DNA of 64,000 nucleotides from Budorcas taxicolor (GCF_023091745.1 NC_068910.1:44875272-44939271); one strand, 5' to 3'; positions 43,537 through 55,729 are shown, counted from the first letter of the stretch. Numbers and translations are program-made. Notes: generated by a model from the letters alone, not told the origin.

Positions 43537-44416
43537 AGTAGTTGTGTGGTAAATCAATTGACCATAAATGCAAGGACTTATTTCTCAAGTCTCAATTCGA
43601 TTCTGTCGATCTGCGTGTCTATCCTTATGTCAGTGTTACGTTGTCTGGATTACTGCAACAATGCAGGATGTTTTGAAACTGAGAACTTTGTTCTTTTTCA
43701 AGGTTGCGTTGGCTATTTTGAGTCCTATGCATTTCCATGTGAATTTTAAGATCAGCTTGTCAACTTCTGCAAATAAAACACCATGAATTTTGATGAGGAC
43801 TGTATTGAGTCTGCATATCCACTAGGGCATTATTACCAGCCTTATTAAGTCTTCTGATCCATAACACGAGATCTTATCATTCATAGCATTTTTCTTTCAT
43901 CATTTGCAACAGTGTCTTGCAGGTTTTTTTAGTGTACAAGTCTTGTACTTCTGTTGTTAAATTTATTCCCAAGTATTTATACTTGTTAATACTCATGTAA
44001 ATTTATTAGATTAATTTTATTTTTGGATTGTTCATTGCCAGTCCATTACAAACACAATTGTTATATATTGTTTTTGTATCTTGAAACCTTGAGGAACTCA
44101 TGTTCTAGTACTTTTTTTTTTATTCTCTAGGATTTTCTACATACAAGATCCTAACATCTGCAAATAGAGACAACTTTACTTCTTCCTTTCAATCTGAACG
44201 CCTTTTAATTATTTTGCTTGCCTAACTGCCTTGTCTAGAATCTCCAGTATAGTGTCAAATAGAAGCGGTGAGAACAGACATCTTGTCTTGTTCCTGATCT
44301 TAGGGAGAAAGCTTTCCATCTTTCACCTTTAAACATGATACTATCTGTGGGTGCCAGACAAACTTAACCAAAAGGGTTTAGCTTCTCGCCTTTCTGTCTA
44401 GTTAGAAGAGACTCCT

Positions 44417-44625
44417 GGGATTTCCCTGGTAGTCCAGTGGTTAAGAATCCACCTTGCAATGCAGGGGACACAGGTTAGATCCCTGGTTAGGGCACTAGAT
44501 CCTACATGCTGCAGGGGGAACTGAGCTGAAATGAAAGATCCTACATGAGGCAGTGAAGATCCTGCATGCACAGCTAGGACCCGATGCAGCCAAAATAAGG
44601 AAATTAATATATTTTAAAAATAAAC
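44417..44625 (+). repeat. CHR-type SINE with 8-bp TSD
   Basis: gggatttccctggtagtcca to gctaggacccgatgcagcca. TSD agactcct exact at 44409-44416 and 44626-44633. Confidence 0.94.
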
Positions 44626-44639
44626 AGACTCCTCACAGT

Positions 44640-46135
44640 TAAAGATATAGTCACCTAAATTTTACTCTAGGATTTTTATTTTATTTTTTATTTCACTTAG
44701 TATTCTTCACTTCTATAATCTCCTTTTAGCTCTTCTTCAATAACTTTTTTCTTTCCTGAGATTTTCTACTTTTTAAATTTGCTTCACGACAATGTTTCAA
44801 TACTTGTTGATGTATTTTCATGATGGCTGCTTTAACCTCTTTATCAGATAATTTCAACATCTGAACATCTGATTTATCTCAGTGTCTGGACTGCAAGGAG
44901 ATCCAACCAGTCCATCCTAAAGGAAATCAGTCCTGAATATTCATTGGAAGGACTGATGTTGAAGCTGAAACTCCAATACTTTGGCCATCTGATGCGAAGA
45001 GCTGACTCATTTGAAAAGGTCCTGATGGAAAGATTGAAGGGGGGAGGAGAAGGGGATGACAGAGGATGAGATGGTTGGATGGCATCACCAACTTAATAGG
45101 CATGAGTCTGAGTAAACTCTGGTAGTTGGTGATGTGTCCATCAGGGAGGCCTGGCATGCTGCAGTCCTTGGGATTGCAAAGAGTTGGACACGACTGAGTG
45201 ACTGAACTGAAATGTTGTCTTTTCTCATTCAAGCTGTCAATTTCCTGGTTCCTGATGTGATGAGTGACTGTTCTATTGTGTTCTGGACATTCTGGATATT
45301 ATATTATGAGGCTCTGGACCGTATTTGATCTTGTTTTTCAGCAGGCAGACCTGATGTGGAGCTGTGGCACACACCTATATCTCCCCTTTGGGCTCCAGGG
45401 ACACGACCCCAGCCAAACACTGATTCTTACTGCCTCACTGCAGACAGATGCGGTAGAGGTTCAGCTGCCTTCTGGCACCATGGAGGGCTTCCTAGTTAGA
45501 AATGGGGGACTGACCTGCACCACCTCTTTGCCAATGAATGTGCAAGTTCAGCTCCCCGCTGAGCCCTGCAAGGGCAGGGGTGGGGTTTGGCAGGCAGTGT
45601 CAACAATTCCCACCTCCCACTCTGTTCACTCTGTTTCATAATGCCAGGTGGATGTGGTGGTCCAGCCCTCCTTTGGGCCTGCGGACACCCAGAGCAGAGG
45701 GTGAAGGTGGAGGGACAAGCCTGGCACCACCACGTGAAGCCTTGTACTGTGGGGTGGGGCTAGAGGATCAGGCACCACAGGCACCCGGGACTGCCCTGAT
45801 GTTGCCAAGGCAGAGGACTGGAGCACTGCCTCCCTCTACTGGTGGGGGATGGAAGATCAGCTCCCTACGAGCTCCCAGCAGTGCTATCCCCGCAAGGGAA
45901 ACGAAACATGTTGAGAACCCCTGCTTCCACACAGTGTGGGAAGGAAAATTACTTCCCTGTTGGCCCCAGTCTCCGACACCACCAGAGCACGTGAAGGTGG
46001 AATCAGAGCTCAGAGGTTCTTAGGTAGCCTTTCTTTTTTCCACCTTTCAGAGTCTTCCTACACAAATGTGTTGTGATTTTTAGTTGTAAGAGGAAATGGG
46101 AGAAACTGGGTTATGCCATCTTGGTGGGAAATGGA
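44640..46135. repeat. Old L1M 3'-region-like sequence, split by BovB
   Basis: cttgttgatgtattttcatg, gctttaacctctttatcaga, then after BovB gttgtcttttctcattcaag, tgttctggacattctggata, tatgaggctctggaccg. The GC-rich remainder (ggatgtggtggtccagccct) fits the repeat-rich 3'UTR of some old L1M elements. Orientation and right boundary are uncertain. A minus-strand motif at 45828-45842 is one base off the CTCF core. Confidence 0.6.
44886..45210 (+). mobile_element. BovB 3' end fragment
   Basis: ggactgcaaggagatccaac, ctgaaactccaatactttgg, ccatctgatgcgaagagctg, terminus ctgagtgactgaactga. It covers only the last ~325 bases of BovB. A minus-strand 101-codon frame over it is not a gene. Confidence 0.94.
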
Positions 46136-46144
46136 AGGTTCACA

Positions 46145-46275
46145 ATTTTATTTTTTACGCTGAAGTCTTCAATACATCTGGAATTTATATTTGTGTGAAG
46201 TGTAACATAAGAATCCAACTTTATTTCCTACTGATGGATAATCAGTGATGTCACTCTAATTTATCAAAATATCAT
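46145..46275 (-). repeat. L1 ORF2-side fragment
   Basis: cttcaatacatctggaattt, then gtgaagtgtaacataagaat resembles reverse L1 ORF2-end sequence. Confidence 0.6.
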
Positions 46276-46344
46276 GATCTCGCTTCATGTAAATACCAGC
46301 TATTCTGGGTTTTGTGGGATTTTGTTGTTGTTCTTACTTTTTTT

Positions 46345-46474
46345 CTTTGTTTGTTTTGGCCTCACCTCAAGGCATGTGGGATGCTGAAACTTAGTTCCCT
46401 GACCAGGGATCAAACCCATACTCCCTGCAGTGGAAACGCAGAGCCCTAACCACTAGACCACTAGGGAATTCCAG
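46345..46474 (-). repeat. CHR-type SINE
   Basis: ggcatgtgggatgctgaaac, agttccctgaccagggatca, ccactagaccactagggaat; reverse orientation with a T-rich left end. Confidence 0.92.
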
Positions 46475-46518
46475 GATAATAACTGTTTTATACATTAAAA
46501 TACAAAAGTACTAGGATG

Positions 46519-46731
46519 TGGGCTTCCCAGGGGGCGGTAGTGGTAAAGAACCTGGCTGTCAGGAGACTTGAGACACAGGTTTGGTCACTGAGATGGGAAG
46601 ATCCCTTGGAGGAGGGCATGGCATCCCACTCCAGTACTCTTGCATGGAGAACACCATGGACGGAGGAGCCTGGCAGGCTACAGTCCACGGGGGTCTCAAG
46701 AGTCGGACATGACTGAGGTGACCTAGCACAC
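46519..46731 (+). repeat. Bov-tA SINE
   Basis: gggcttcccagggggcggta to gactgaggtgacctagcac. Several substitutions from consensus suggest moderate age. Confidence 0.93.
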
Positions 46732-47156
46732 ACGCACGCTCACAGGATATATTTTTCACTTCCTGATTCTGTTTCACCGATTTCCTTGTTATTACTATAC
46801 AGTTCGGACAACAGGAGTCATATTTTATCATCAAGGAAGGCAAGTACATACACCGTTACTGTCTTCCATTTCCAAGTGATTCCTGGCTATCCTTGGGTAT
46901 ATATCCTCCTGTACACACTTTAAGGCCATGGTGTTATGAAGGCTGACTTCAGCAAGCTGGAGACAGCTCGAGCTGCTTCACTGAGATAAGAGTAGAGTCT
47001 TCACAGCACTGACACGAATAACAGTGTGGGATGCCCTGATTAATACTGTTCTAGAACCATGGCTCACAGATGGTCCTCCTGCTCCTGCTTCATAGGCCAA
47101 AGCTCTGGTCATGTCTAAGGTCAGAAGGGCTATGGGATACTGCTGAAGATTAATAC
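46732..47156. other. No gene seen; unassigned
   Basis: No repeat or coding family recognised. Confidence 0.4.
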
Positions 47157-47430
47157 ATCTGTTGTCTGCTTGGACTGCCATAGTAAGATGCTACAGACTG
47201 GGTAGCTTAAACAACAGACATTTTTTCTCATATTTCTGAAGGTTAGACGTCTAAGACTGATGTGCCAGGCTTGGTTTCTGGTGAGACCTCCTGTCCTGGC
47301 TGGCAGTCAGCTACCTTCTCTCTGGGTCCTCAAAACATGGCCTTTCCTCTGTGCTCTTGTGGAGACAGAAAGGCATGGGTGTGGCTGTGAGGTTTGCTAC
47401 ATCCACAAACTAATGAGGCCTTGAAGCTAA
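47157..47430 (-). repeat. MLT1-type MaLR LTR
   Basis: tgcttggactgccatagtaa, ctacagactgggtagcttaa, ggtttctggtgagacctcct follow the reverse complement of MLT1 in order. It is an old solo LTR with no internal genes. Confidence 0.78.
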
Positions 47431-47552
47431 AGCAAAGCAGAGGAAAAAGAAAAGAAAAACAAAAAATACCAGGGGCCTGAGAAGCAGAACATTACACCCC
47501 TAACATAGACCGTCATTCCCTATTTTGCTTCAGATGATTCCACTTTATTTCT

Positions 47553-47766
47553 GGGCTTCCCTGGTGGCTCAGACAGTAAAGAATCCGCCTGCAATACGGG
47601 AGACCTGGGTTCAGTTCCTAGGTTGGGAAGATCCCCTTGAGGAGGGCCTGGCAATCCACACCAGTAATCTTGCCTGGAGAATCCGCATGGACAGAGGAGC
47701 CTGGTGGGCTACAGTCCATTAGGTTGCAAAGACCAGGACACGGCTGAGCAACTAAGCATAGCATAG
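47553..47766 (+). repeat. Bov-tA SINE
   Basis: gggcttccctggtggctcag to ctgagcaactaagcatagc. Near-consensus head. Confidence 0.95.
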
Positions 47767-48424
47767 CACAGGCACCCAGAATGTGTCCTGTGTCTCTGAC
47801 TCTAGAGGCAGAATCATGCTCTGCTCATCTGATAAATATACCCGCTTAGACCTGACCTTTCTTTCTTTTAGTTTACAGAGGATTTGCGTCTTTCTTGTGT
47901 CAAAGGAAAGAAAAAACAGAAAAAAACCACAAATAAATGGAATACTTATTCCAGCATTAGAGGTTACTGTTGTGAGATATTACACCATATCTTTTTATTC
48001 TGGTGAATTATTAATAAAGCCTGCTTTTGTTTAATGCCTGCTAATAATTTCTAAAAACAGATCTACAACTTCAGCTGTAAATTCAGTTCCATGAATCACT
48101 CTGCAGAAAACCCAATTGTATGGTTAGCAAAAACCTCTGACAAACAACTTCATCTTTTCAGCCTCCCTCTCAGGAATCTCTGCAGAATGGAAGACAAACC
48201 AAAGCAAGACCCAGGAAGGCAAGAGGGCAAAGTCGAAATAAAGCTTCCTGAGTGGGTCTTCAGCAACCTTGTTCAAGGAATAACAAACAGGATGAAAAGG
48301 CATTGAGACAAGTGACTTTCTGACTGAGTCAGGAAGGGAAGGGCAGTCAGTCTCACATGGCTTCTGTCCACCATCAGACACTAGCATTTCCCCAGATCTC
48401 CCTAAGAAATAGATCTTCTGATCC
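47767..48424. other. No gene seen; non-repeat DNA
   Basis: AT-rich 47990-48130 and mixed sequence to 48424. Nothing recognised. Opposing open frames at 48091-48306 and 48124-48435 lack family features. Confidence 0.4.
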
Positions 48425-48965
48425 TTAATTAACAAAGTAGAAAACTGAGACTCAAAGAGGCCTGTTCATCCACGACCCTAGAGACTATTATACAGACCGA
48501 AGGAAGTCAGAAAAACAAATATATTAACGCATATCTACAGAATCTAGAAAGATAGTACTGATGAACCTATTTGCAGGGAAACAATGGAGACCCAGACCTA
48601 GAGGACAGACTTAGGGACATGGGAGCGGGCTGGGGAGGATGTAGAGGGCGGGATGAATGGAGGGAGTAGCATGGGAACATACACACTAACATGTGTAAAA
48701 CAGGTAACTAATGGGAATTTGCTGTATGACTCAAGGGACTCAAAGCGGGGCTCTGTAACAATCTAGAGGGGTGGGAAAGCGTGGAAGCTTCAAGAGGGAG
48801 GGGACATATATGTACCTATGACTGATTCATGTTAATGTATGGCAGAAACCAACGCAATATTGTAAAGCAATTATCCTTCAATTAAAAACAAAAAACAGGC
48901 CTGTGCAATGGCAAAGCTAAAATTTGAACCCAGGGTGGTATGATGCCAGAGCCTTTGTCATCCAA
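48425..48965 (-). repeat. MIR split by L1
   Basis: Left piece aaagtagaaaactgagactc (48425-48468) and right piece aaagctaaaatttgaaccca (48897-48965) join into a reverse MIR once the L1 between them is removed. Confidence 0.82.
48470..48896 (+). mobile_element. Ruminant L1 3' end inserted in MIR
   Basis: agactattatacagaccgaa, gtactgatgaacctatttgc, gggaatttgctgtatgactc, caatattgtaaagcaattat, A-rich end. A short direct repeat aggcctgt lies at about 48458-48465 and 48897-48904. Confidence 0.9.
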
Positions 48966-49336
48966 GGACTCTTTACTGCCAACCAAATAGCCACAAAATT
49001 CATATAACTCATCTTCTTGTGAGAGAAAGGAATAAAGTATTCACACATCACCCTTTTCCCCTGGAGAAGGAATCTTAAGGCTGGAGATAAAACCATTGAC
49101 AAGGTTCGCTTTGGAAATCCTCTCAAGGAGATTCTGTTCCCATCAAGAATCACTGCTTTTGTGCTCAGTGAACTGACCCAATCCCAGTGCTACTGGGTTA
49201 GATATTCAATGGATATTGATTTAGTGTCCACAGTGGGCCAAACACTGAGCTGGGCATGGGGGAGGCCCAGTGGGGATCCAAACCAGACACAGCCTCTCCT
49301 CCCAGTCTAAGTCCCAGGAGTAAGCAGAAATCAGAT
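48966..49336. other. No gene seen; L2/MIR trace
   Basis: 49190-49260 (gatattcaatggatattgat, ccaaacactgagctgggcat) is a probable reverse L2/MIR end. The rest is unassigned. Confidence 0.45.
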
Positions 49337-49349
49337 AGAAAATCACCTC

Positions 49350-49517
49350 TAGAGACGTCCCTGGTGGTTCAGTGGTTGACTCCACACTCCCAAAGCAGGG
49401 GCCCCACGTTCAATCCTTGGTCAGGGAACCAGATCGCACATGCCACAACTAAAGATCCCACATGCTGCAACTAAGACCTCACACAGTCAAATAAATAAGT
49501 ATTTTAAAAAGAAAGAA
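49350..49517 (+). repeat. CHR-type SINE with 13-bp TSD
   Basis: agacgtccctggtggttcag to ctcacacagtcaaataaata. TSD agaaaatcacctc (49337-49349) and agaaaatcacttc (49518-49530), one transition. Confidence 0.94.
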
Positions 49518-49530
49518 AGAAAATCACTTC

Positions 49531-49832
49531 CACAAGACCAGGAGAGTTCACCTCAGGGAAATAGAATCCTGCAAGCCACATGGCACAGCTAATAGTTAAT
49601 AAAGAAAATTAAAGAACAAATGTGGGATGGAATCAGTCTGCCCTGTGGGGGAAGTTTCTGCGGTAGTTCTCAGCTTGCAGCAGGGAAAGAGGAAGTGGGT
49701 AGCTGGGCTTACCCAGAGGGGATCACAGAATGGGGATAATGGCAGAAAGAGGCATCAACACCGTGAACCTGGCCTGGACCAGGAGGCGAGGGAAGGAAGG
49801 AGAGAAATGTGGGGTGAAGACATTAGGACAGA
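49531..49832. other. No gene seen; unassigned
   Basis: No repeat or coding family recognised. Confidence 0.4.
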
Positions 49833-50028
49833 TCAAAGTCCTTTCTGTAAAGGGCCACATAGTAAATATTTCAGGCTTCGTGTGCCATATAGTCTCTGTT
49901 ATAACTGCTGAACTCCACCATGGTAGCTTGAAAGCATCCACAGTAAGTACATGAATGCGGAGGACTGTGTTCCAATAAAACTTTATTCACAAAAACAATC
50001 AGTGGGCCACAGTGTGTGCCATACCCTC
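49833..50028 (+). mobile_element. hAT-Charlie-type non-autonomous DNA transposon
   Basis: ctttctgtaaagggccacat, agtaaatatttcaggcttcg, gtgttccaataaaactttat and cacaaaaacaatcagtgggc match the common mammalian element with CAGGGGTC-type termini. Both extreme termini are eroded here. No transposase coding. Confidence 0.86.
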
Positions 50029-50597
50029 GATTAAGACGGGTTTGATCTGGTAGCTTTGGAAGCCATGCAGTCACAGTGAGGATGAGGTCCAGGGTGCAGC
50101 TGGGAGGGTGCTGAGAAGAATGAAGGAGACAGTTGCTGAGGAGGTTGAGAGGCTGAGAGGACTGGGAGCCAGAAGCTGACATCTCCTAGGACAAAGGCCA
50201 GAGGAAGAGAGCAATCCTACTTGCCCAAGTCTTGGATGAATGAGGGGAAGGTCTGAAAGTTCAGCAGATAGTAGTGGAATAGGGTGACTGAGTGCCATGA
50301 ACTCCTCAAAGAAGCAGAGCAGGTAACCAGGGAAAGCTAGAACTGTCTGGAAGTTTCCAGAAGGGTGGAGAAACAGACACAGTGGAGGACATGTTGGCAG
50401 CAGGTAAGGTGACTGAGGGACTTGTCCCATTGGACATCAAAGCTGTGTGTTCTACTGTTTGAGATACATTTCCCCCTCAGAGACTCAGGGATACTGATAA
50501 TTATCACAAAGACATTTACCTTCTCTCCCCATTCCCAACCAGATTAGTCTTTGAGAGAAAAGTGAACGTGTCTTTCACTTTTGACTGAGTGACTTTT
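50029..50597. other. No gene seen; unassigned
   Basis: Purine-rich on the plus strand (many gag/agg words), giving open frames on the minus strand with no family signature. Confidence 0.4.
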
Positions 50598-50805
50598 GAC
50601 AAAAGTGACTGAGTCACGTCCGACTCTTTACGACACCATGCACTGTAGCCTGCCAGGCTCCTCTGACCGTGGAGTTCTCCAAGTGAATGTAAATGGAGTG
50701 GATAGCCATCCCTTCTCCAGGGCATCTATCTTCTGAGCCAGGGATCAAACCTGGGTCTCCCACATGGCAGGCAGACTCTTTGCCATCAGAGCCGCTAGTG
50801 AAGTC
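50598..50805 (-). repeat. Bov-tA SINE
   Basis: tgagtcacgtccgactcttt through ccaggctcctctgaccgtgg to tttgccatcagagccgctag. The longest ATG frame in the window starts in this SINE. Confidence 0.93.
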
Positions 50806-53635
50806 TTTGAGAAGCCTCTTTCTAACTCAGTCTCTCCCCTCCTCGGGCCACCTATGGCTCACCACTGTCAAGCAACTGGATCCCAAACTTCTGAGCATGA
50901 CACTGAAATTCACCATGGCTGTCTCTACTCTTCTTTACACAGTGCTCCAGCAAACCAAGTATTTGCTACTTCCCATACCCGCACCACAAATTCTCACTTC
51001 TTCCTGTGCACCGTTAGCAGAAAGGCCCTTTCTCTGCACCTCCAACTGTCAATGCCTGGCCCATTCTTCCTGGTCTGGCTGGAATGAAGTGTCCAGGGTG
51101 AATCTCTCTCCAGTGACCTTGGCAGAAGGTGATCTTGTTCTCTTTCTGGTGCTGGTAAACAGGAATGGGGAGAGTTTCCAGGCTGCACAGGCTGAGTATC
51201 CCTTTAAACCTCACATTTTCAAACACTGTGTTCAACACAGGGGGATGTCTTGGAGGGAGCAGAGAAGTGGAGGACAGAGGAAGGGTCAGCCCCTGTTCCC
51301 GACTCCACACACCACTTGCCAAGCGGATGTCCTTCAGCGCTGCTCTCTGCGACCTGGGCCACCCTTGGGCATTCTCCAACCCACATGCTCGCCATCTCGG
51401 ACACTTCCTGTCAACCTTGCAAAATTTCCTAAAAGACATTCTGGTAAATACCATTTTCTCCAGCCCCAACCTCCCTAGGCTTGGTCCTGGTCAAACCTGA
51501 CACCCATAGAATGTTCACTGGAAGTTCCGTAGCTGGTAGCCCTCAGAACAGTCCGTGGACCCGTGGCCCCGGCTCCCTCCCAGAGGCCTCCCCTAAAGAG
51601 CTGAAAACCACAGGACCCCAGAAGGAGCAGCAGCTCCACTGGAAAGGCAGCCCCTCCCACCAAGCCTCCCGGGCTGCTGGCTGCGGATTTTACCCTGGAG
51701 ACCCACGACTTTGGTGGGCGTGGTCACAGCTCCGGGCAGGGTCCCCACTCCCTTCCCTGGACCTGGAACAATCCGAGGCACCCACAGGGGCCAGCTCCCC
51801 TCATCAATTCTGCATCTTCCTGAAAATGTACTTTTAAGCCCCTTAATTGCATTTCAGAGATAACCCTGCAAGCAAAGTGGCAGGAAGAGAAACCGTAGAG
51901 AGAGGTTGGTGGTCAGGCTCTTTGTTTTAAATCAATCAAACATCTGCGACTAATGCAGCTTTGGGCTGCTCCTCAGGAAGCATTATCCCTATTAGTGGGG
52001 GCTGGCAGGAACACAAAATAAGATATTTATGGGCTGGGCATGTGTGCATGGCTGCGGGGATCGAGGGGCTGGGGAGGAGAAGAGCACAGGTCAGCAAATC
52101 TGCTGTCTCACCTCGCCTCGCTTGGGGTCCACGCCAAAGCTGGGGACAGCAAGCCCAGGACCTCTGCCCTGGCGCCACCCCACCCCCACCCCCCGCCCTG
52201 ACATGCATAGACACACATACACACACATTCACACAATGTGAAGAGGATTCTGCCTTCCAGGCCCTGATCTGATCACAGCTGGGGTCTCGGCAAGTCACCC
52301 CTTCTCCTTGAGCCCTGGGCCTCGGTCGTACAATGACAGATGTGGGGAGGATGTCCTCCAAAGTCCCTTCTCTGCAGATGTGTGTGGTGGACTGGGGAGA
52401 GGGTGTACTGCCTAGAGCCACAACTGTCTTCTAAGGAGGGAAGCTCCTGGTTAAACCAAAGACCCCTGGGTATTTGGGGAGCTGCCTTTGGGAGTCAGGA
52501 GTGAAGCAACAGCAAGAGAGAGAGAGAGGACTCTGGTGCTCTCCGGAGGAGGAAGACGGGGAGGAGGCAGAGGAGAGCCGAAGCTGACACGTGCCTGGTG
52601 CCAAGTGGGACCAGGTAGCTGATGAGCAGCCAAGGGTTAAGGACAGGGCACCTGATCCCTCGATTCTAACTTGTCTGGGAGCATGTTTGACAAGACTCTT
52701 CACAATCCACAGATCGTTAATAAAGATTATGTTAGAAGCAACTGTTTTGTGCTTGTGGTTGCTTAGGGAGTAGAACCAAGAAAGAAGTGTGCTCGGTGAT
52801 GGATAAAAATAAAAGTGAAGGTATCAGAAGAGTCACAGAGACAGAGCAGAGAAGACGGAGAAGAAATCCCCAGCATCTTGAACCAGGCCCCAGGGGGCGG
52901 CTGTGATCAGAGCAGACTGGGCAGCCCCAGCCACGATGGGGTTTATCTAAGCAAGGTCAGGAAAGGCAGGCCTTGGGCTCTGAGTAACTGCCGGGCCTAC
53001 AGCAGTGAGGCCAGGCTGGGATACTGTCACACCCCGCTCAACACCCCCATACTGCTCCAGCTGGTCCCAGCTCCACCCACACCTGCCTCTCAGGGTTTCT
53101 CCCACCTCCTGGGCTTGGGATTTCATTTTGGGGCTTTCACACCTAATCCTCCCTTTCCCCTCAAAGCCTCTGCCTTCCCTTGGCCAACGGCCGATGTTCC
53201 TTCCTCTAGGTCTGAGCACAAAGGTCCCATCCTCAGAGAGCTCTCCCCTGTCTCCCACCCCTTGGAGCTGAAACTGATGGCCTGGAATCCTCTTCTGAAG
53301 TAATTGGGCTTTTCCTCTGTGGTGCAGAGAGATCTTAGCCTGCCGCGGAGGTGGATGGGTGTGTGGGGGTGTGTGTGCGCGCAAGTGTGTGCTAAGGTTG
53401 TTTCCACATCTTGCTCCCAGTTCCCTCAGGGAGAGGGGGCATTGCCTCTATGAAGTTCCTTCCTCTACCCAAGCATTTAGAGGGTGCTGGAAATCCAGCT
53501 GGCACTTCATACATGTTTGACGAGTCAATTAACAGATATACATGGAGCTGGAGTACTGACCATCTTGCTATTCACACCCTTGATGGCAGCCCAGAAGTGG
53601 TAAGGAGAGAACAGGATAAGAGGAGGGGCAGGGTG
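50806..53635. other. No gene seen; GC-rich, repeat-poor
   Basis: About 2.8 kb with no interspersed repeat recognised. Long overlapping frames on both strands are expected from GC content. 51835-52040 is AT-richer and conserved-element-like (atcaatcaaacatc, cattatccctattag). An AC-rich stretch lies near 52209-52236, an AG run near 52515-52528 and an imperfect GT-rich run near 53358-53395. Confidence 0.4.
52887..52901 (+). promoter_or_regulatory. CTCF-like motif (plus strand)
   Basis: GCCCCAGGGGGCGGC fits 13 of 15 positions of CCASYAGRGGGCRSY, with mismatches at positions 1 and 3. The 3' core AGGGGGCGGC is intact. Prediction only. Confidence 0.35.
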
Positions 53636-53795
53636 GGACTTCCCTGGTGGTCCAGCGGCTAAGACTCCACACTCCCAATGCAGGGGGCTCAGGTTCAATC
53701 CCTGGTCAGGGAACGAGATCCCACATGCTGTAACTTAAGATCCCGCATGCCACAATTAAGACCCAGCGCAGCCAAACAAACAAATAAAATAAAAG
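53636..53795 (+). repeat. CHR-type SINE
   Basis: gggacttccctggtggtcca, gttcaatccctggtcaggga, aagacccagcgcagccaaac. Close to consensus, so probably one of the younger CHR copies here. Confidence 0.95.
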
Positions 53796-55714
53796 ATGGG
53801 GGTCACAGGGGCTGCAGTGGGGGCAGAGGCTGAGACTGCCCAGCATGGGGGTCTCGGCCGCCAGCCTCTAGCTACAGCCTCGAGGTATTTGACATGTTCC
53901 ATTCCAGGTGGAAAGACTAGATGTGTGTCCAGGTGCGAGGTGGATCTTATTCTTCAGCCAGACTTGAAGTCTACTGTGAAGTCTTACTGGTCTAGAGGAT
54001 CTGAGGGGCCAAATCCCCCCACAAGCAGTGAGGAAGGAGGTTGCTGCCGTTCCCATCTGCTCAGCCTGTAGGCTGCGGGCTCCTGTGGAGAGTTCATGCA
54101 TAAAGAAAAGCATCATGTTCCATGGCAATATCGTGTGATGCTTATGGCGCTCGCCTTTCTGGAGGACCTGCCGGGACCCATCTACCCCAGTGACCTGAGA
54201 CTCTTGCTGTTCAGCGTCATCTCAGATTTGCTGGGCAACAGGAGGCGAGGTCCTTGGCCCCTCTGGGCCACAGTTCCATCTGAGTACAAGAAGAAATAAA
54301 AGGTTGTTGTGAAATGTTGGCTGCATTTGAACTAAGAGAATATTTCTCTCAGAGGGATTTCTTTTCTTCTGGAAGGAGAGAACCATGAAAGGACCACCCC
54401 CCACCTCCCCACTCCTGCCCCAGTCTGGCCGACTATCTGAGCAAAAGAAACAACTAGAAATCCATCTACAACACAAAATTAATCACCCTAGAGCAAATTT
54501 CAACACTGTCATTTTGCTGCTCAAATAATTTCCGGGACTTCCAGGACCTGTTGTATTCACCCCAGCTTCCCCAGCAGGGGCCCTGTTCGCATCTGCCGCA
54601 TGCCCTCTCTCCAAACACTTGGCCAGGTCTGATCTCCTGCCAGCGGCCAAGCCTGACCTGCACTTCTGAGTATGTGTTCCTGGGGCCCTCAAATCCCACC
54701 TCCTACCCTTCCTCCTCCTCCAGGAAGCCTCCTCAGATTATCTCCATCATTCCAACCAGACCAGAGCTCTCTTTCCTCGGATGCCTCTGTCTGCACTCCC
54801 ATTTAGCCTAGGAAGGAAGCTGCTCCTCTGTGGGGCGCCCCCAGGTCAGGCGCGTTCTTGACTCCTGCTCCTCTTGCAGAGCCCAGCACAGCACACAGCC
54901 TCCTCCAGTTGACAGTGTGTCTCACACTTTCCACTAAAACATCTGTGACAGCAGCGGACAATGTTGAAGTCCCCGAGTCCTCTCAGGAAGCAGCACCATG
55001 CAGTCTCGACTTCCCATCTCTCCACAAGGACATTTCTTTGCTCTTTTTTTAACATTAAAATTCATGAATGTCTACATTCCACACGATCATGTGTATTTGT
55101 TTTAACAGAAAAGTCATGATCTCCGCCATCCCAGTCTTCTAGCCCACTTGATACTCTGAGAAGGTGTGCCACTGCCTGTTAACCCAAAAGAGAAGGCTAA
55201 GGTTCAGATGCCAATTGTTGAGGAAATGAAATAGGACTGGACAGATAGTGCCCAGAGAGGGCGGCACCCCACACAGCCAGCTCAGCTTCGGATGGTTATG
55301 ATGAAGGATTTGGGTTTTAATCATGTACTTCATTTTTGGCAAAGCCCCGGACAGCTTGTAAAATACCTTCACAACATGAATGCCGTCATATTGAGGTCAC
55401 AGTGAAATGGAAGGGCAGGGAGGGCAGGAGGCAGTCCCCCCATGTGACAAGAGAGGTTTTGGGCTACCTGAAGCCCAGCAGCTAGAAAAGGGTACAGGCA
55501 GAGCAAAAACAAAACAAATCCTTTCTTATTTTTCCAATACGTGAAGCACCCTGTCATCATGATAACTGGTCAACCAGCACTGCCCAAGGCATCTACCTTT
55601 CACTGAGGACACGTGAGGTCACCTGGAGCCCTTACGAGGGGGACCTATCTGACCCCCCACACACAGCACACGCGCACCGTACGCGACCCTTGGGCTTGCC
55701 AACTTGCACTTCAC
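53796..55714. other. No gene seen; contains a MIR-like segment
   Basis: 54200-54345 (aggtccttggcccctctggg, then aaggttgttgtgaaatg) resembles a forward MIR; the small frame at 54096-54299 largely overlaps it. The remainder is unassigned. Confidence 0.4.
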
Positions 55715-55729
55715 GATCACAGTCTTCAG

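Larger units (their letters stand above)
42032..44345 (-). mobile_element. Old L1, minus strand, 3'UTR and ORF2 end
   Basis: Runs 3' to 5' along the plus strand. UTR landmarks: attgcaaagaatactggtat, aagtttt...ctctagggtata, gccatcctgggggtcatgaa, atcttttcatatgcttttt, gtttgcaaatatttcctccc (approximate). ORF2-side sequence follows: gtccaatttccctttttttt, ggctattttgagtcctatgc, gtgaattttaagatcagctt, gattttctacatacaagatc, ccttttaattattttgcttg. All frames are broken. It holds a nested CHR/Bov-tA pair and another Bov-tA. Confidence 0.85.

Noticed and set aside
45828..45842. CTCF-like motif on the minus strand
   Set aside because: One mismatch at a highly constrained C and located in old L1M sequence; weaker than the others.
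45538..46023. 161-codon plus-strand frame
   Set aside because: Lies in GC-rich old L1M-like sequence. Chance frame.
50693..51478. Longest ATG frame in the window (261 codons, plus strand)
   Set aside because: It starts inside a Bov-tA SINE and runs through GC-rich DNA where frames on the opposite strand are also long. No domain, no splice context, low-complexity composition.
54096..54299. 67-codon plus frame that looks exon-like
   Set aside because: Its right half overlaps a MIR-like segment. No splice or conservation evidence.
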